Notes under the pieces: generated by a model
The model's database searches: none
What the model saw: the letters and a program-made list of their open reading frames with translations, nothing else
What the model was told of the DNA's origin: nothing
Made by a program: the position numbers and the translations under genes
Part shown: positions 13,601 through 23,306 of the stretch, piece after piece
Layout: every line of letters starts with the position of its first letter
How positions within the stretch are numbered: position 1 is the first letter of the stretch
Source: Calliopum simillimum
Lineage: Eukaryota > Arthropoda > Insecta > Diptera > Lauxaniidae
Reading direction: 5' to 3'
Assembly: GCA_951812925.1 (NCBI GenBank)
Contig: OX638370.1
Location: 102,562,897-102,626,896 of the forward strand
DNA length: 64,000 bases

Positions 13601-13621
13601 TATAAGGGCTGGTCGTATTAA
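4629..13621 (+). CDS. Small secreted histidine-rich protein (3 exons)
   Basis: Three exons join in frame: 4629-4649 (7 codons, donor GTAAGT), 12619-12686 (acceptor TTTTCAG, donor GTAAGT) and 13381-13621 (acceptor CTTGACAG), giving 109 aa. Residues 1 to about 19 form a signal peptide, with the cleavage site near AYC-AP. The mature part opens with PNPGFFGHH, then carries repeated VPV.KEV/VPVYKEI units and a His/Glu/Asp-rich tail (HHEEHHEDHHDHHEHED) ending in GWSY. This looks like a small extracellular, perhaps cuticle-associated or metal-binding, protein; function is inferred from composition only. A short first coding exon, large first intron and signal peptide split by an intron are typical of insect cuticular-type genes. 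Intron 1 is about 8 kb and full of transposons. Confidence 0.85.
5200..5454. mobile_element. Foldback MITE in intron 1
   Basis: Inverted repeats of at least 65 bp, nearly perfect, begin AGGGGTATAGAAGCAAA and continue through GCAGCAATCTCC and GTGTCTGATAGTGTTTGAT; the complement ends at about 5454. The middle about 100 bp is unique. No coding capacity. Confidence 0.8.
5700..5820. repeat. Dispersed repeat module shared with 50.16-50.34 kb
   Basis: The block holds GTTTCCGACATCC, an ACCCTTGG.GAAAA-type motif, and AAAGTCATGAAACGCGTAGAA. The same motifs in similar order occur at 50157-50345 inside the TTAA-flanked foldback. This suggests a decayed relative of that element. Confidence 0.55.
6560..6860. 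repeat. Three-unit tandem repeat of about 120 bp
   Basis: GCGTGGCACTGCCCATTTTT-like blocks start at 6581, 6700 and 6821, a spacing of 119-121 bp. The intervening sequence is moderately conserved (CATATGTACC at the same offset). It lies just before the second dispersed-repeat copy. Confidence 0.65.
6971..8910. repeat. Dispersed repeat, copy 2, split by a LINE fragment
   Basis: The left part (6971 to about 7515) matches the order of the 1829-2595 copy: the ACACCCAGGGTATATTCAC start, GGAGGCGTGGCA, GAGTCGATATAGCC. The right part (about 8858-8910) matches its end (GGCAGGCCAAAAG..TTACCCTTA). Between them sits about 1.34 kb of LINE sequence absent from copy 1, so the LINE fragment was inserted into this repeat or captured by it. 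Confidence 0.7.
7516..8857 (-). pseudogene. I-superfamily LINE fragment (RT end, RNase H, C-terminal Cys/His)
   Basis: Read on the minus strand, from about 8857, it encodes the palm end and thumb of a reverse transcriptase (LNINPTKTELILFT, then KFLGIIKDRKLNW), then a linker, then an RNase H domain with TDGSK (first Asp), FQAEIF (Glu) and IYIDSQAAIKAL (Asp). A C-terminal GHNTLCKHLRQMG..CRWCGD..EED...LCQCPAL block follows. RNase H after RT and that Cys/His tail are characters of I-group non-LTR elements (I, Loa, R1 relatives). Several frameshifts break the frame (near 8600, 8050 and 7820). The 5' part with endonuclease and the YADD core is absent. Confidence 0.8.
8911..9990. other. AT-rich intron sequence
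   Basis: Part of intron 1 of the His-rich gene. Open frames here, including one on the minus strand at 9562-9807, match nothing I recognise and have no supporting splice or promoter context. Confidence 0.4.
9992..10095 (+). pseudogene. Tc1-like transposase N-terminal scrap
   Basis: The frame reads FTGREIGQIDFLRSGGLSNRQIVKEI, split here as FTGREIGQIDFLR then SGGLSNRQIVKEI. This matches the first helix-turn-helix of Tc1-family transposases (typically ERGQI....GLS.REIA..I). No catalytic part follows; after about 10095 the sequence becomes unrelated. It is a short relic. Confidence 0.6.
10177..10521. mobile_element. Possible short-TIR element
   Basis: ACACGGAG followed by an A-run at 10177 has its complement CCTCCGTGT at 10513-10521. 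About 345 bp lie between, without coding capacity. On the minus strand at about 10388-10402 there is a GGGTTCGTACCCC motif resembling a tRNA T-loop/B box, but no matching A box in the same orientation was found. Confidence 0.4.
10530..12010. repeat. Tandem repeat array interrupted by a retrotransposon
   Basis: Units share a run of blocks: a TAGCTATTATTA-type start, AAAACTTTGTA.ACAGGAG, TGCGTT.A, AAATTGGAGGAA, GGGCGTT.CACCCCCCATACAAA, ATCAATTGCTATATCTTT. At least three to four degenerate units are seen at about 10530-10665, 10666-10706 continuing at 11580-11690, 11691-11900 and 11925-12010. The RTE fragment 10707-11579 interrupts one unit. Confidence 0.65.
10707..11579 (-). pseudogene. 5'-truncated, internally deleted RTE-like retrotransposon
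   Basis: The minus strand closely matches the 3' part of the complete element at 27219-30711, from the equivalent of about 29541 to the microsatellite tail (CATA units at 10707-10716). About 280 bp are missing inside, equivalent to roughly 29751-30031. This fuses the TGCAGTGTGTTACACAACGG block directly to ATGAAG and removes the RT motifs GVRQGC through YADD. A frame of 217 codons (10731-11384) survives. Flanks carry identical 14-bp ATACTGCGTTTATG copies at 10693-10706 and 11580-11593, so the target duplication is intact. It lacks any catalytic centre and cannot be active. Confidence 0.9.
12687..13380 (+). other. Intron 2 of the His-rich gene
   Basis: GT-AG intron of 694 bp, AT-rich, ending in a long T-tract before CTTGACAG. 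Nothing else was recognised in it. Confidence 0.6.
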
Positions 13622-13806
13622 ACAGAGTGCAAGCAGTTTATTGTTAGTTTTTTTAACAGTTGGCTTTGTAAATATACATACATTTATTTTTCATACTAAG
13701 TATCTTAGTTTCGTAATGACTTTTTGTACAAATCTATCATTAGTTTCATAGTTTTATTCGTGTTTTCATTTGTTTTTTGTTTTAAATATTTCGATTTTTC
13801 ATCCCA

Positions 13807-13812
13807 AATAAA
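13807..13812 (+). terminator. Poly(A) signal of the His-rich gene
   Basis: AATAAA lies 186 bp after the stop codon at 13619-13621, followed by a GT/T-rich stretch. This is a canonical animal polyadenylation signal for this transcript. Confidence 0.65.
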
Positions 13813-14660
13813 AACTTGTATATAAAACTTAAGTGTTTGTTTTAATTCATTTTAATAAATTAAGTTTAGCAGCTCTAGTCAAAAAGAATTAGAAAAAAAA
13901 TGGTTTATGAAACAAATGGGTGAGTCTCCAAAAAAAATGCCATGTTTAAATTTAAAATTTAATATTTTAACTATTTAATACAGATACTTAACCAGAGCTT
14001 CTATACGAATTGCTTGGAAAAAAAATAGTTTTTGATATTTTACTACGAAATTATAGCATAAAGTGTTGAAAACTCATTCTTCGTCCTGTCCCTAACCGCT
14101 TCTCAGTGCACTTAATTTGCTCTTTTCGCATATTACGTTATTTTCTAAAAAAAAAAAACAGACGACATTGTCCGTAATAATAATTCAGCTACTGTTTTTC
14201 TGTGTTAACTCTTCAAAAAATTTTTTTACATAGCATTGGCAACCATGGAAATTGGTTCCTCAATTTAGACTCCGCTCAGTTTTTCTTATTCTAACTGTAA
14301 ATTTTTTAAGCATTGAGTAAATAGAGAACGAAATGTGAAGAAAAAGATTCAGTGTATTTTCAGCTCAGTCAGTTTTGGTTTTTCGACAGTAAGTGTTCGT
14401 GTGTTTTTTTTTTTTTTTTTCAAAAAAGATACAAAATTTTGTAAAGAACGCAAGTGTGCATCATTCTCCGCATTAGTGTTTTTTTATATTACTAAACATA
14501 TTATTTTATCTTTATGGAAAATAAATCAATAAACATTATTACAGGGGCTATCGACCAATTTCAACTTTTTTAAAAAAAATTGTTATTTTCATTGTGATAT
14601 TACTGTTTTTGCAACATTTCGTCATTCTTCGTCGTTTTTTTTTTTTGCAACATTTCATCA
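13813..14660. other. Intergenic, nothing recognised
   Basis: AT-rich with long A and T runs. Open frames here are not supported by any motif. Confidence 0.4.
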
Positions 14661-14664
14661 TTCT

Positions 14665-15215
14665 CCATTTAGTAACCCTACACCTGGTTTTTTTGTTGTT
14701 GTTAGTTTTGCTTAAACTATTTATGTAAAAAATAAAAATTAAAATTTTGTCTTAAATCACTTAAATAGATTTTTCAAAAACCCAACATAAATTTTTAGGG
14801 TTGCCACCTGGTTATTTTCGACAATCTTATATCATTCTTACTTTTTTTGACTAAACTGAAATTTTTGGTTTCAAAAATGCTGAGATAAACTTTTTTAAAA
14901 TCTTACAAAACGTTCGGTGTTGCCACCTGGTTTTTGTTTTTTTTTTTTTGTTACATTTGCTAAACCAATTTTTTAGAAAATATAAATTTAATTTTAGTCT
15001 TAAGACGCTTAAACAAACTTTTTAAAAATCCAACATATATTTTTAGGGTTGCCACCTGGCTATTTTCGAAAATCCTATATTGTTCTTATTTTTTTTTTTT
15101 TTTGCCTAAATTGAAATTTTTGGTTTCAGAGCCGCTCAGATAAACTTTTCTGATACTGTACAAAAATTTTCAGGAATGCCACCCGATTTTTTTTTTTTTG
15201 TTAGTTTTTCTTAAA
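14665..15215. repeat. Degenerate satellite-like tandem repeat
   Basis: The block GTTGCCACCTGGTTATTTTCG recurs in variants at about 14801, 14918, 15047 and 15176 (GGTGTTGCCACCTGG, GGGTTGCCACCTGGC, GGAATGCCACCCG). The subunit is about 120-130 bp; alternate subunits match better, giving a higher-order period near 246 bp. T-runs of 10-17 bp fall at the same offset. Confidence 0.7.
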
Positions 15216-15279
15216 CCAAATTTCGGTTCGATGAGTTTTTAACGATTTAAGCATCGATCAATTTTAAACGATTTAAAAA

Positions 15280-16885
15280 CAAGGTTTTCATCCAAAAAGC
15301 AAGTCATATCGAAAGCATACAGAAATCTTCTTGAAACAACCTTTTCTATGAAAATCTCATAATACGAGGGGCACTACTTATATTTCGGGAACTGGCAATA
15401 CTAATGTCAATAGTTAAAATTTGGCAACACCAGAATAAAGTTTGATATTTTTAGCATTAACGTACTCACAACGTTTTGATGTACAAGTGGTATTTGTTTT
15501 GTTTCCAGTGAGTTAAAAAAAATCAATTTTGTTAAAAATGGAAATTTCAAGAAAAGGTTTTCGTTGGATTATTTTTCACAACTTTCGACGTGGGTTATGT
15601 CAACAAGGATGTGTCGATGAACTCAGTTCCTTGTATGGCGATAAAGCACCATCAAAAACTACAGTACATATATGGTTGGTATAGTGAATTCAATTGTGGT
15701 CGGAGTTTGGTCAGCGACGAGTTCCGTGAAGGTCGTCCAAAATCAGTTGATGTGCCACAAAACATCGATGCAGTGCATGAATTGATAATGCAAGACCATC
15801 ATGTGGCATATTGTGAGAGAGAAGCATCCTTGCATATTAGTTCCACTCCAATACATTCGATTTTGCATGAACACTTAGTTGTAAAAAACTTTTGTTCTCG
15901 TTGGAAACCCCATAATTTATCAATCGATTAAAAAAAGGCTCGAATCGTTTGGTGTAAGGAAATGATTAAAGAATTCGACCGTGATGCTTCAAAAGACGTC
16001 TATAAGATCGTGACAGGTGACGAATCATGGATATATGCGTATGAGCCGGAAACAAAACAGCAATCGACCATGTGGGTCCTCCAAGACGAGCTAAATCCAA
16101 CAAAAGTTGTTCGTGAAAGAAGCACAGCGAAGCAAATGGTCGCCGGTTTCTTTGGCCGAATGGGTCATGTGGCCACTGTTCCGCTTGAGCAACGTAGGAC
16201 GGTTAATTTTGAGTGGAACACGATCATTTGTTTGCCGGAAGTCTTCGGAGAAATTCGTAAAACCAACCCCCGCAGACGAATCATTCTCCATCATGACAAT
16301 GCGAGCTCTCACACATCTCGTTAAACAGGTGAATTTTTGAGCAGTCAAAACATAGAATTGATGACTCATCCTCCGTCAGTCCTGATTAAGCACTCAATGA
16401 CATCTTCTTGTTCGCGAACATCAAAGGTAAACTTCGTGGTCAACAATTTACGAGCGCCGAAGAAGCAGCAGAGACGTTCAAAATCATTTTGGAGGTGTCT
16501 CAAACGGAATGGGAAAACTGCTATGAAAAACGGTTTGAACAAATGCAAAAGTGTATTGATCATCAAGCAAAATATTTTGAAAAACAATAAAGCCATTTTC
16601 AATTAAAAATTTTTGTTATTCGCTATTCCCGAAACATATGTAGTGCCCTTAACAAGAACCATATTATTTTTCAAGAAGATTTCTCATAAAATTAAATGAT
16701 TTTCACTTAATTTTCAATAGAGCGAAAACATTGTTTCAAGAAGAAATTGTACTGAAAACGGTGAGATTTCTTCTAAATATTACAAGGTTTTCATATAAAT
16801 GTCAACAAAAATTTTAAGAAGATTTTCTCAATGGTTTCGATGTGACTTTCTTTTTGGATGAAAATCATAGAGAAATCTTCTTACA
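15280..16885. mobile_element. Foldback element split by a mariner insertion
   Basis: TTTTCATCCAAAAAG.AAGTCATATCGAAA with AGAAATCTTCTTGAAAC at 15287-15345 is matched by its complement at 16800-16870 (CATCGAAACC..GACTTTCTTTTTGGATGAAAA). Without the mariner the element would be about 320 bp. The right side also carries further AGATTTCT/TTCAAGAAGA blocks. No coding capacity of its own. Confidence 0.65.
15365..16650 (+). pseudogene. Degenerate mariner transposon
   Basis: Terminal inverted repeats begin GGGGCACTACTTATATTTCGG at the left (15367 on, after TA) and match the complement near 16618-16650 with mismatches; the last bases of the right end are altered. A transposase relic runs from ATG 15538 to the stop at 16588-16590. 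VTGDESWIYAYEP holds the first catalytic Asp, ILHHDNASSHTS the second, and a frame-shifted ALNDIFLF block the third, at the D,D34D spacing known of mariners. Defects: an early frameshift near 15660, a stop at 15929-15931, a stop after HTSR at 16322, a 1-base loss near 16377 and a stop in the PDLAP motif. Not functional. Confidence 0.88.
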
Positions 16886-16889
16886 TTTG

Positions 16890-17920
16890 TTTCATTTTAT
16901 GTGGTAGTTTTGGCTCTGTTTGAACAGTATTTAACAGTAAAATTATTCCATTTTCATTGATAACTCCTAAATCCCAAATTAGCCGCAAATCTATAGTTTA
17001 AATTGACAGACATTTTTGCATATTTTCGAATAGAAAGTACTTATGCAATTTTTTCAGATATCTCCAACTTATTATGCCACCGACTGTGAAAAATTATGAT
17101 TGAGAAAATTACATATAATGCCTGATATCCCGAAAGCATAAAACTACACACAACAACAACGATATTTTAAAAATGCAGATAAAAGATTCAATAAAATCAT
17201 GTAAGTAATATACGCGGAGTGGTCGAACATGTTTACAAGCATCTAAGCGTTTCCTTCTTGAGCACAATTTAACGCAACTACGCGGTGCCGGCATCCTTAA
17301 ACTGCTGCATTTCAATGTCTCCAAATATGGAATTCTAAGTAAGAAATTAGCAAAACTGGTCTTACTCGTGTCGCAGCATGCAGTATGCCATGAAACTACC
17401 TGAATTAATTATCTCAATTATTGACACCAATTAATGCAAGTTCTACTCATGTTCAAAGTGGACTTGACCTTGTGCAACGCGGTGGTCGCATATTGATTTC
17501 ATAGGTGAGTAGTCAAACCAAAACTACTTTCACAAATGCAATACCCAAGCACTATGATTTCCGCAAAATCTTGGACAGTTTTGTGGGTGTAGTTGAATTG
17601 AGATTGATTTGTGATGAAGTAATTAAATCATTATTTCTTGCAATAGATATGATCTTAATGATTTGTATCGCATAAGTAGACGATTTTAATTTTGTTGGGA
17701 AAAAAATACACGGTGGTCCATCTTTTGTTTCTGTTTTTTTTTTTTTTCAAAAAATATTTTTATTTCGCCAACAACAAATTTTTTAAGGATTATCATTTCA
17801 ATATGGATAAAATATTTTGTATTGATTTTTTTTTTTTCAATATGTTTGCAGAGAACTTTTACAAATGAATGTGGGAGAAAGGAGGATATGAGGAGGGAAA
17901 AATGGGGTCCAACAATTGAT
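16890..17920. other. Intergenic, no gene assigned
   Basis: AT-rich. A GC-richer stretch at about 17204-17395 stays open for about 60 codons in one plus frame (containing TQLRGAGILKLL), but has no start, recognisable domain or convincing splice partners, so it is not called as a gene. Confidence 0.35.
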
Positions 17921-17925
17921 GATGT

Positions 17926-17931
17926 TTTATT
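17926..17931 (-). terminator. Poly(A) signal of the CPCFC gene
   Basis: TTTATT on the plus strand reads AATAAA on the minus strand, 41 bp beyond the stop codon at 17972. Confidence 0.65.
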
Positions 17932-17971
17932 TTGTAGCAGCAACATGCAGTTAGCGCGCAGCATTTCTCAT

Positions 17972-18514
17972 CTAATGACAGTAGGGGAAGTTTGGACACT
18001 CATGTGGTGAAACACCAGCGGGATACAAGCGTTCAGTCCAGCCTGGTAGTGGTGGAGCAGCGGGAGCACCATGATGTCCAGCGTTGACATCACAGAATGG
18101 ATAATTGGGACAAGTGTGTGGATTAACGCCAGCTGGAAATTTATCACCACCACCCGCTGGTGCGGGAGCAGGTGCGCCCCATTGTGGTTGTGGTGCTGGA
18201 TTCCACTGATTCCAAGATGGCTGTGGTGCGTTCCATTGTGGTTGTGGTGCTGGATTCCATTGATTCCATGATGGCTGTGGTGCATTCCATTGTGATTGAG
18301 GATTATGAAGTCTAGCGTTATCACAGATGGGAAAATTTGGACAGTCCGCTGGATTTACACCGGCAGGATACTGCGCTGCTTGTTGGTGTTGTGGAGCGGC
18401 AAAAGCCAGCGATAACAAAGATATGAGTGCCTGTAATGGAAAGAATTAAATTATTTGTGTTCGCGATGCTTTTCATCTCGTAGAGTTCTCTTCTCTTACC
18501 AATTTAAACAACAT
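17972..18514 (-). CDS. CPCFC-family cuticular protein (2 exons)
   Basis: Exon 1 is 18514-18500 (five codons, donor GTAAGA) and exon 2 is 18430-17972 (acceptor TTACAG). Joined in frame they give 157 aa. Residues 1-16 (MLFKLALISLLSLAFA) are a signal peptide cut before APQ. Three copies of a motif with two Cys five residues apart follow: CPNFPIC (35-41), CPNYPFC (112-118) and CPNFPYC (150-156). Each comes after a YPAGVNP-like segment. This C-x5-C arrangement defines the CPCFC class of insect cuticular proteins, secreted into chitinous cuticle. Between motifs 1 and 2 lies a Pro/Trp/Gln-rich spacer with a near-perfect duplication of an 18-residue NAPQPSWNQWNPAPQPQW unit, then an APAPAPAGGG hinge. 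The signal peptide split after five codons is typical of cuticular genes. Confidence 0.92.
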
Positions 18515-18633
18515 ATTTAAATAATCCTATGTTTGGTGTTGGCGATGTTTAATGGAAATTCTCTTCTACTGCAGCAAAACAAATTGGACTATAAAAATGA
18601 TTTTAAACTTCCAATTTGGTTTTCGTGCTGAAC

Positions 18634-18673
18634 TGAACTGTTATATGGTCCGGTTAAAGTTGACACTTATATA
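18634..18673 (-). promoter_or_regulatory. TATA box and initiator of the CPCFC gene
   Basis: On the minus strand TATATAAG (18673-18666) is followed by ACAGTT and TCAGTT blocks at about 18640-18631, 34-39 bp downstream. The start would give a 5' leader of about 120 nt before the ATG at 18514. Confidence 0.6.
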
Positions 18674-18723
18674 CCCCGAATAGAATTTGCGTTTGCACGC
18701 TTGGGCGAAATAAAAATTGATCT

Positions 18724-18776
18724 TTTGCTGTTGTTGCCGTTCTGTTGCTGTTGCTGTTGCCTGCTGCAATTGTTGC
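18724..18776. repeat. CTG/TTG triplet repeat
   Basis: Imperfect CTGTTG/TTGCTG units upstream of the CPCFC promoter; an open frame through it codes only low-complexity Leu/Cys and is not a gene. Confidence 0.7.
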
Positions 18777-18779
18777 CAC

Positions 18780-19430
18780 ACTCCTCCCATTCTATTGGTC
18801 GGTCGGTCGTCGTCGTCGTTGTTAGTGGTATTGGAGTAGGTACATATCTAGCTGCAGTAGTTGTTGTTGCTATTACGTTGACTGATTAAATACTTAGCAT
18901 GATTATTACCGCAGATTATTGCTTATTGCAGCCGTATAGAAAACTAGACTGATAAACTTACGGACGGACAGATAAACAGCCATTGCATTGGCAATGGAAT
19001 GAACTTTCATTCATGCGGCCAAAAGGCTAAAAAACAGGAGCGTTTCTAGCTCGATATTTTTTAAATTCAATTTTTGCAATGTGTGTAACGTAAAAGCCAG
19101 TTTAATTGTTTTTGTTTTTATATATATATTTGTTAATAGTTATCAAATCATTTTATAGTTGAAACAAATATTTCTTTGTCGCAAATAAGTAATCAATTGT
19201 TAGCAATTACTTAATTATATATTGCACGGAAGGCATAAGCTCACTAAAGCCGATAGCGCGAAATCGATATTCAAAAACATTGTTCCAAAATCGATGCTTA
19301 AGATGAGAATCATATAACCCTTCTTTTTATGAATGATCATTCTTGAGAATTTTTTCTAAGAGTGCAATGTAGAGTAGAAGGCAAACAGAGTAAAAAAATA
19401 CTCGAGTATATTTATTCATTAGAAGGCCCA
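18780..19430. other. Upstream region of the CPCFC gene
   Basis: A GTCGTC/GGTCGGTCGGTC stretch near 18797-18820 and AT-rich DNA further out. No gene or transposon end recognised. Confidence 0.4.
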
Positions 19431-20109
19431 TAATATGTAGAGGAAGAGTACCGGGTGTGGGCACCTTTTTGTTTTCGACTTATAACTTTTGACCAAATAT
19501 AAGTGGGCACGGCCACCGTTGGCAACGTTACGTTCGCACGCACATTTTTGCCCATATCTCTTTGAAAAATAATCAAACATCACGATATCTTAAGTGCATG
19601 TAATAAGGCTCTCTAAGGCCAATATTTCATAAGAACAAAGTTTCTGTCTATCGCTTATGGCTTAGAAGTTATAAGAGTTTAAGTGCCGTTGGGAACGTTA
19701 TTTTTTATTTGCAAGTGATTTTTGAGGTCAGTGCACATTTTCTAAAAAGTCTGCGAATCTAATAATGTATTTTCCCGAACATCTTCTATAATTTGAAGGT
19801 AAAGGATCAAAGTAATGATTGAACTTAAAATTGTGCAGAAAAAATTATTTTTGGTGGATTAATAGACGTTAAAGCAACGTTGGTTACGTTATGCAAAAGC
19901 GTTGGGAACGTTATGCGTACGAATTTCCATAAATAAATTGAGGGCAAATACAGCCAAACAGTCCAAACATCCATAAAGATGAAAATATGTGAATATTTCA
20001 TTCCTTGGAAGGTTCCCATTTACACTACATTACAAATTGTTTGCTCCAAGACATCGATACATACAATATTTTTTTGGAAATTACGATTTCTCCCAAAAGG
20101 ATAAAGCTA

Positions 20110-20340
20110 TCTACATGAAACTGGGTACAGATAATACTGAGAGCCATTTTCTGATCAGGATTAAAATTGAGCGTGATCGGTTAATGTTCACGCCTACCTC
20201 CCATATATGCTAGTTAAAACATTGTATGGGAAGTAGGCGTGAAGATTAACCGATCACGTCCAATTTTAGTCTCAGGCAGCTTAGTGATATTGTCGTTATC
20301 TGTACCAAATTTCATGTATCTAGCTAAATTCGTATGGCCG
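20110..20340. repeat. Internal inverted repeat
   Basis: TACATGAAACTGGGTACAGATAA with ATTGAGCGTGATCGGTTAAT and TTCACGCCTACCTCCCATA is mirrored by its complement at 20221-20330. Arms of about 100 bp meet with a 15-bp centre. It lies inside the 19433-21637 element and may be a separate nested insertion. Confidence 0.75.
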
Positions 20341-21569
20341 CCAGTCTGGGTTCAACAAAAAAAAAAAAATGAAATCGAAAATAAATTTTTTTCTGGTTTT
20401 TTCAGATTTTTATGTTGAGCCCTGACAGTTGGCCGAACGGATTAAGCTAGATGCATGGAATTTGATACATGTAACAAGAATATTACTAGGTTGTTTCGGA
20501 AGCTTCAAAAAGCCTGTAAGGAACGAAATATTTGTGATATCCTATGCACTTGGATGGATCTCAAAATGGCAATTAGCGTGATTTATGTCCATAACTTCCT
20601 CCTCAATCCCGCAGTTCTTATTGGTTGATTTAAATTATTGTAAGGAATTTCTATCCCTTTCAACACAGCTCATCGCGTGGATTCAGAAGAAATTTTAGTA
20701 GAAAAATATAACTTATGATTTTTGATTAAAATATGTTGGGAACGTTATACATATTTAGTGGCTATGTTCACCATGGTAGATACTTTATTTAGGTAATTTT
20801 AAAATGGATTCAGAAACTAGACTGAAAATACTCGAAAAGGGAGATTGCATTTTAATATTTTACCCACTAACTTCCGCTACAAGAAACTTCTTAATGTATT
20901 TCGTTGGCAACGTTATGTTTTTTTTTTGCGGTAGAATTCATCGCCAACAAATATGCATAAGCAACTGGTTTTCCTTCAAAATATCAATGTAAATCCTTAA
21001 TTTCAAACATTTTCTCTCTGAGGAAATCAAAATTGCATTGATACAATAAAAATAAAGCAAATTTTACCTTCTTTTCGGGACTGGTTTTTTTGGCATTTTT
21101 TTTTTTTTTTTTTCTTTTCACAAGCAAGAGTAAGTTTTTATGTAAAAAGCACCCCTAAATCAACTTATATACTTGAAAATGGTATTTTTTGACAGCATTA
21201 GATGTAAACTTATGAAACATGGGCAAATGAGTGGGAGATTTAAAGAAAAAAAAAGTTGTAAAGCTTCGTCTTACGTGGCCGTGCCACTCTAGTTGGATTC
21301 GGTTTTGAATCACAAAATAAATATAAAAAATTTCCTGCATCAATATAGATTGCACTCAGCTTTTCGATTGATTCACTTTGATTTATCGCACTTGGAAAAT
21401 GATTGAAAAAAACTTTTTTGTTGACTTTCCCCTACTCAAAAATTATTATCTTCTCAGGACAAAGCAAATGCGTCTGTTTGCTCCAGTATATGCACAAAAA
21501 CTTCGTGTTGTCATAACACTCGCTTAACATTTGTCAGAATAGCCTCATTTGTTTTCTGTCAAAAGTTAC

Positions 21570-21585
21570 GGGGGGGGGGGGGGGG
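21570..21585. repeat. 16-G homopolymer
   Basis: An uninterrupted run of 16 G, out of keeping with the AT-rich surroundings, next to the right end of the 19433-21637 element. Its length is likely unreliable in assembly. Confidence 0.8.
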
Positions 21586-21656
21586 AGTGCCCACACCCAA
21601 ACCATGCCGGCAGGCGGAACTCTTCCCCTACATATTTATGAGGTGCATAAAAACAC

Positions 21657-21794
21657 TTAGGGTATTCCCTGAAACATGAAATGCCTCAAAAACCTCCTAA
21701 ACTCGTAAATCTGTCAAAATTCGTATAGAATTTGACAACTATTACGAGTTTACGATATTTTCGAGGCATTTACACGTTTTAAGGAATACCCTAA
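21657..21794. mobile_element. 138-bp hairpin MITE
   Basis: TTAGGGTATTCCCT at the left pairs with AGGAATACCCTAA at the right; the arms continue through AAATGCCTC.AAAA and AACTCGTAA for about 60 bp with mismatches. Almost the whole element folds into one hairpin. Confidence 0.8.
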
Positions 21795-23300
21795 CTGCTT
21801 TCGCGGAGGTGTATTGGGAAATTTATTTAAAAAAAGTTTGCGATAAGTGCACACGAAAAATTTTGATAAAGTGTCTAAAGAGGAAAAAATTGCAAACTTC
21901 TATATTATCTAATTTCTGTTCTATATTTTTTCAAAATCAATTTTTTTGAACTGCAATCTTGGGACAAAATTTTTTTTTTTTAATTAAGAAATTCTAAGTC
22001 AGAATTCTCAGTTGTTCGCCTCTGCCCGATTACATCACACTACTTACAAAATATCTTGTTGTACTACGTCTTTTAGTCAAAAAGGAGATATTTCGATTTA
22101 TTGATTTTTTAACGATTTTACATGCACCTTATTATATTATACCTTAAAGGCTTGTTTTATGTCGCCACTGCTAGCCATATTATTAAATGCAGTTCTATTG
22201 AATGTCAATTATTTCTTTGTGGATTTTTTTATTTTTTTGGATCATAATAGAATTTTACCCCATACTTGTATACCTAGTGCAGCCACATATCATACGAGTA
22301 CGAGTACGAATACTTGAAAACATAACCTCACCTCTTTTTGTTTGTTACTTTCAACTCTACGCTTACCGGAAGATAAATATCAGTGTATCGGACTTTTAGC
22401 CGGTTTTTTACTTTGTGCGAACTTGCACTAGTTTTGCCAACACTTAATGCATACACATACCCATATGTACATAAATATGTATGTATGTAAATGCATCATA
22501 CTTAAATATGACACTGTTTCTTAAGTATACCTCAGTTAAGATCACAGATCATTGCTGTCTTGGAAAATGTTTAGACTTATTGGTACGTGCATATTTAAAT
22601 ATTGTAATTTTATGCACTGAGAGAATCTATTAACTTTTTGTCAAAAATGCCCGTGGGGCAATCTTGCAAACAAGAAAATCTTTAAGAAAGATATTGTGAT
22701 TGTTATGACCCCAAGACAAGTTTTGACTTATGATGATATCCTTAAGGAGCCATCGCGGATGTGTTTTTTGATGCCTTAATACGAACCCGGTCTTAGAGTT
22801 ACTCTATTGCGACTGGATTTTGAGATATCCTCACATAAAAGTTTCAGACACCATTTTTTCCTATTTTTGAAGTTATATAACAAGACAAGGTAATTTTAAG
22901 CCGTAAATTCTGGTAATAGCTAATAGCCCTAGCTAGCCACAATCGGACCGTTAGCGATATCTTTTTTTTTTTTTTTTTGGAAGATATCTAAACCTAAAAA
23001 GCTTAAATAGTGTAAAAACACGATTTGTGGCTACATTAGATATTATATGCAGGACGGAAAAAATTTGTATGCGAATTTCTGTAACCAGAATAATTTGGTA
23101 CTCTTTCATGGCTTCAAATTGAGCTATCAAATGGTCATCAGCAATGTTTTTCTGCAAAGTTATGATAATTTTAAAATCACACCACAAAGTTCAAAGTGCG
23201 CAATCTCAGATTTCGGCTATATTTGAGGTTGTATGCAGTACGGACCAAATACGTCTGCTCTTTTTTTCCTAACTGAATCATTTAAAACAATTCTTTATTT
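21795..23300. other. Intergenic, nothing recognised
   Basis: AT-rich with T-runs at 22962-22978 and a short TATG microsatellite at 22478-22490. No exon or transposon boundary recognised. Confidence 0.4.
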
Positions 23301-23306
23301 TTATTA

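Larger units (their letters stand above)
19433..21637. mobile_element. 2.2-kb non-autonomous element with recurring GTTGGGAACGTTA motif
   Basis: Imperfect terminal inverted repeats: ATATGTAGAGGAAGAGTACCG then GGGTGTGGGCAC at the left; ATATGTAGGGGAAGAGTTCCG then GGGTGTGGGCAC reading inward from the right, the right one with about 15 extra bases between the blocks. Inside, GTTGG(G/C)AACGTTA-like 13-mers occur at 19518, 19688, 19879, 19901, 20735 and 20903, all on the same strand. No transposase was seen. Superfamily not assigned. Confidence 0.65.

Noticed and set aside
17204..17395. 60-codon plus-strand frame resembling an exon
   Set aside because: No start codon, no recognised domain, no compatible neighbouring exons; kept only as a note.
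18071..18324. Open frames with WCGSR/LWLWCWIPLIP or HHNHNGTHHSH repeats
   Set aside because: They are alternative frames of the repeated CPCFC coding region.
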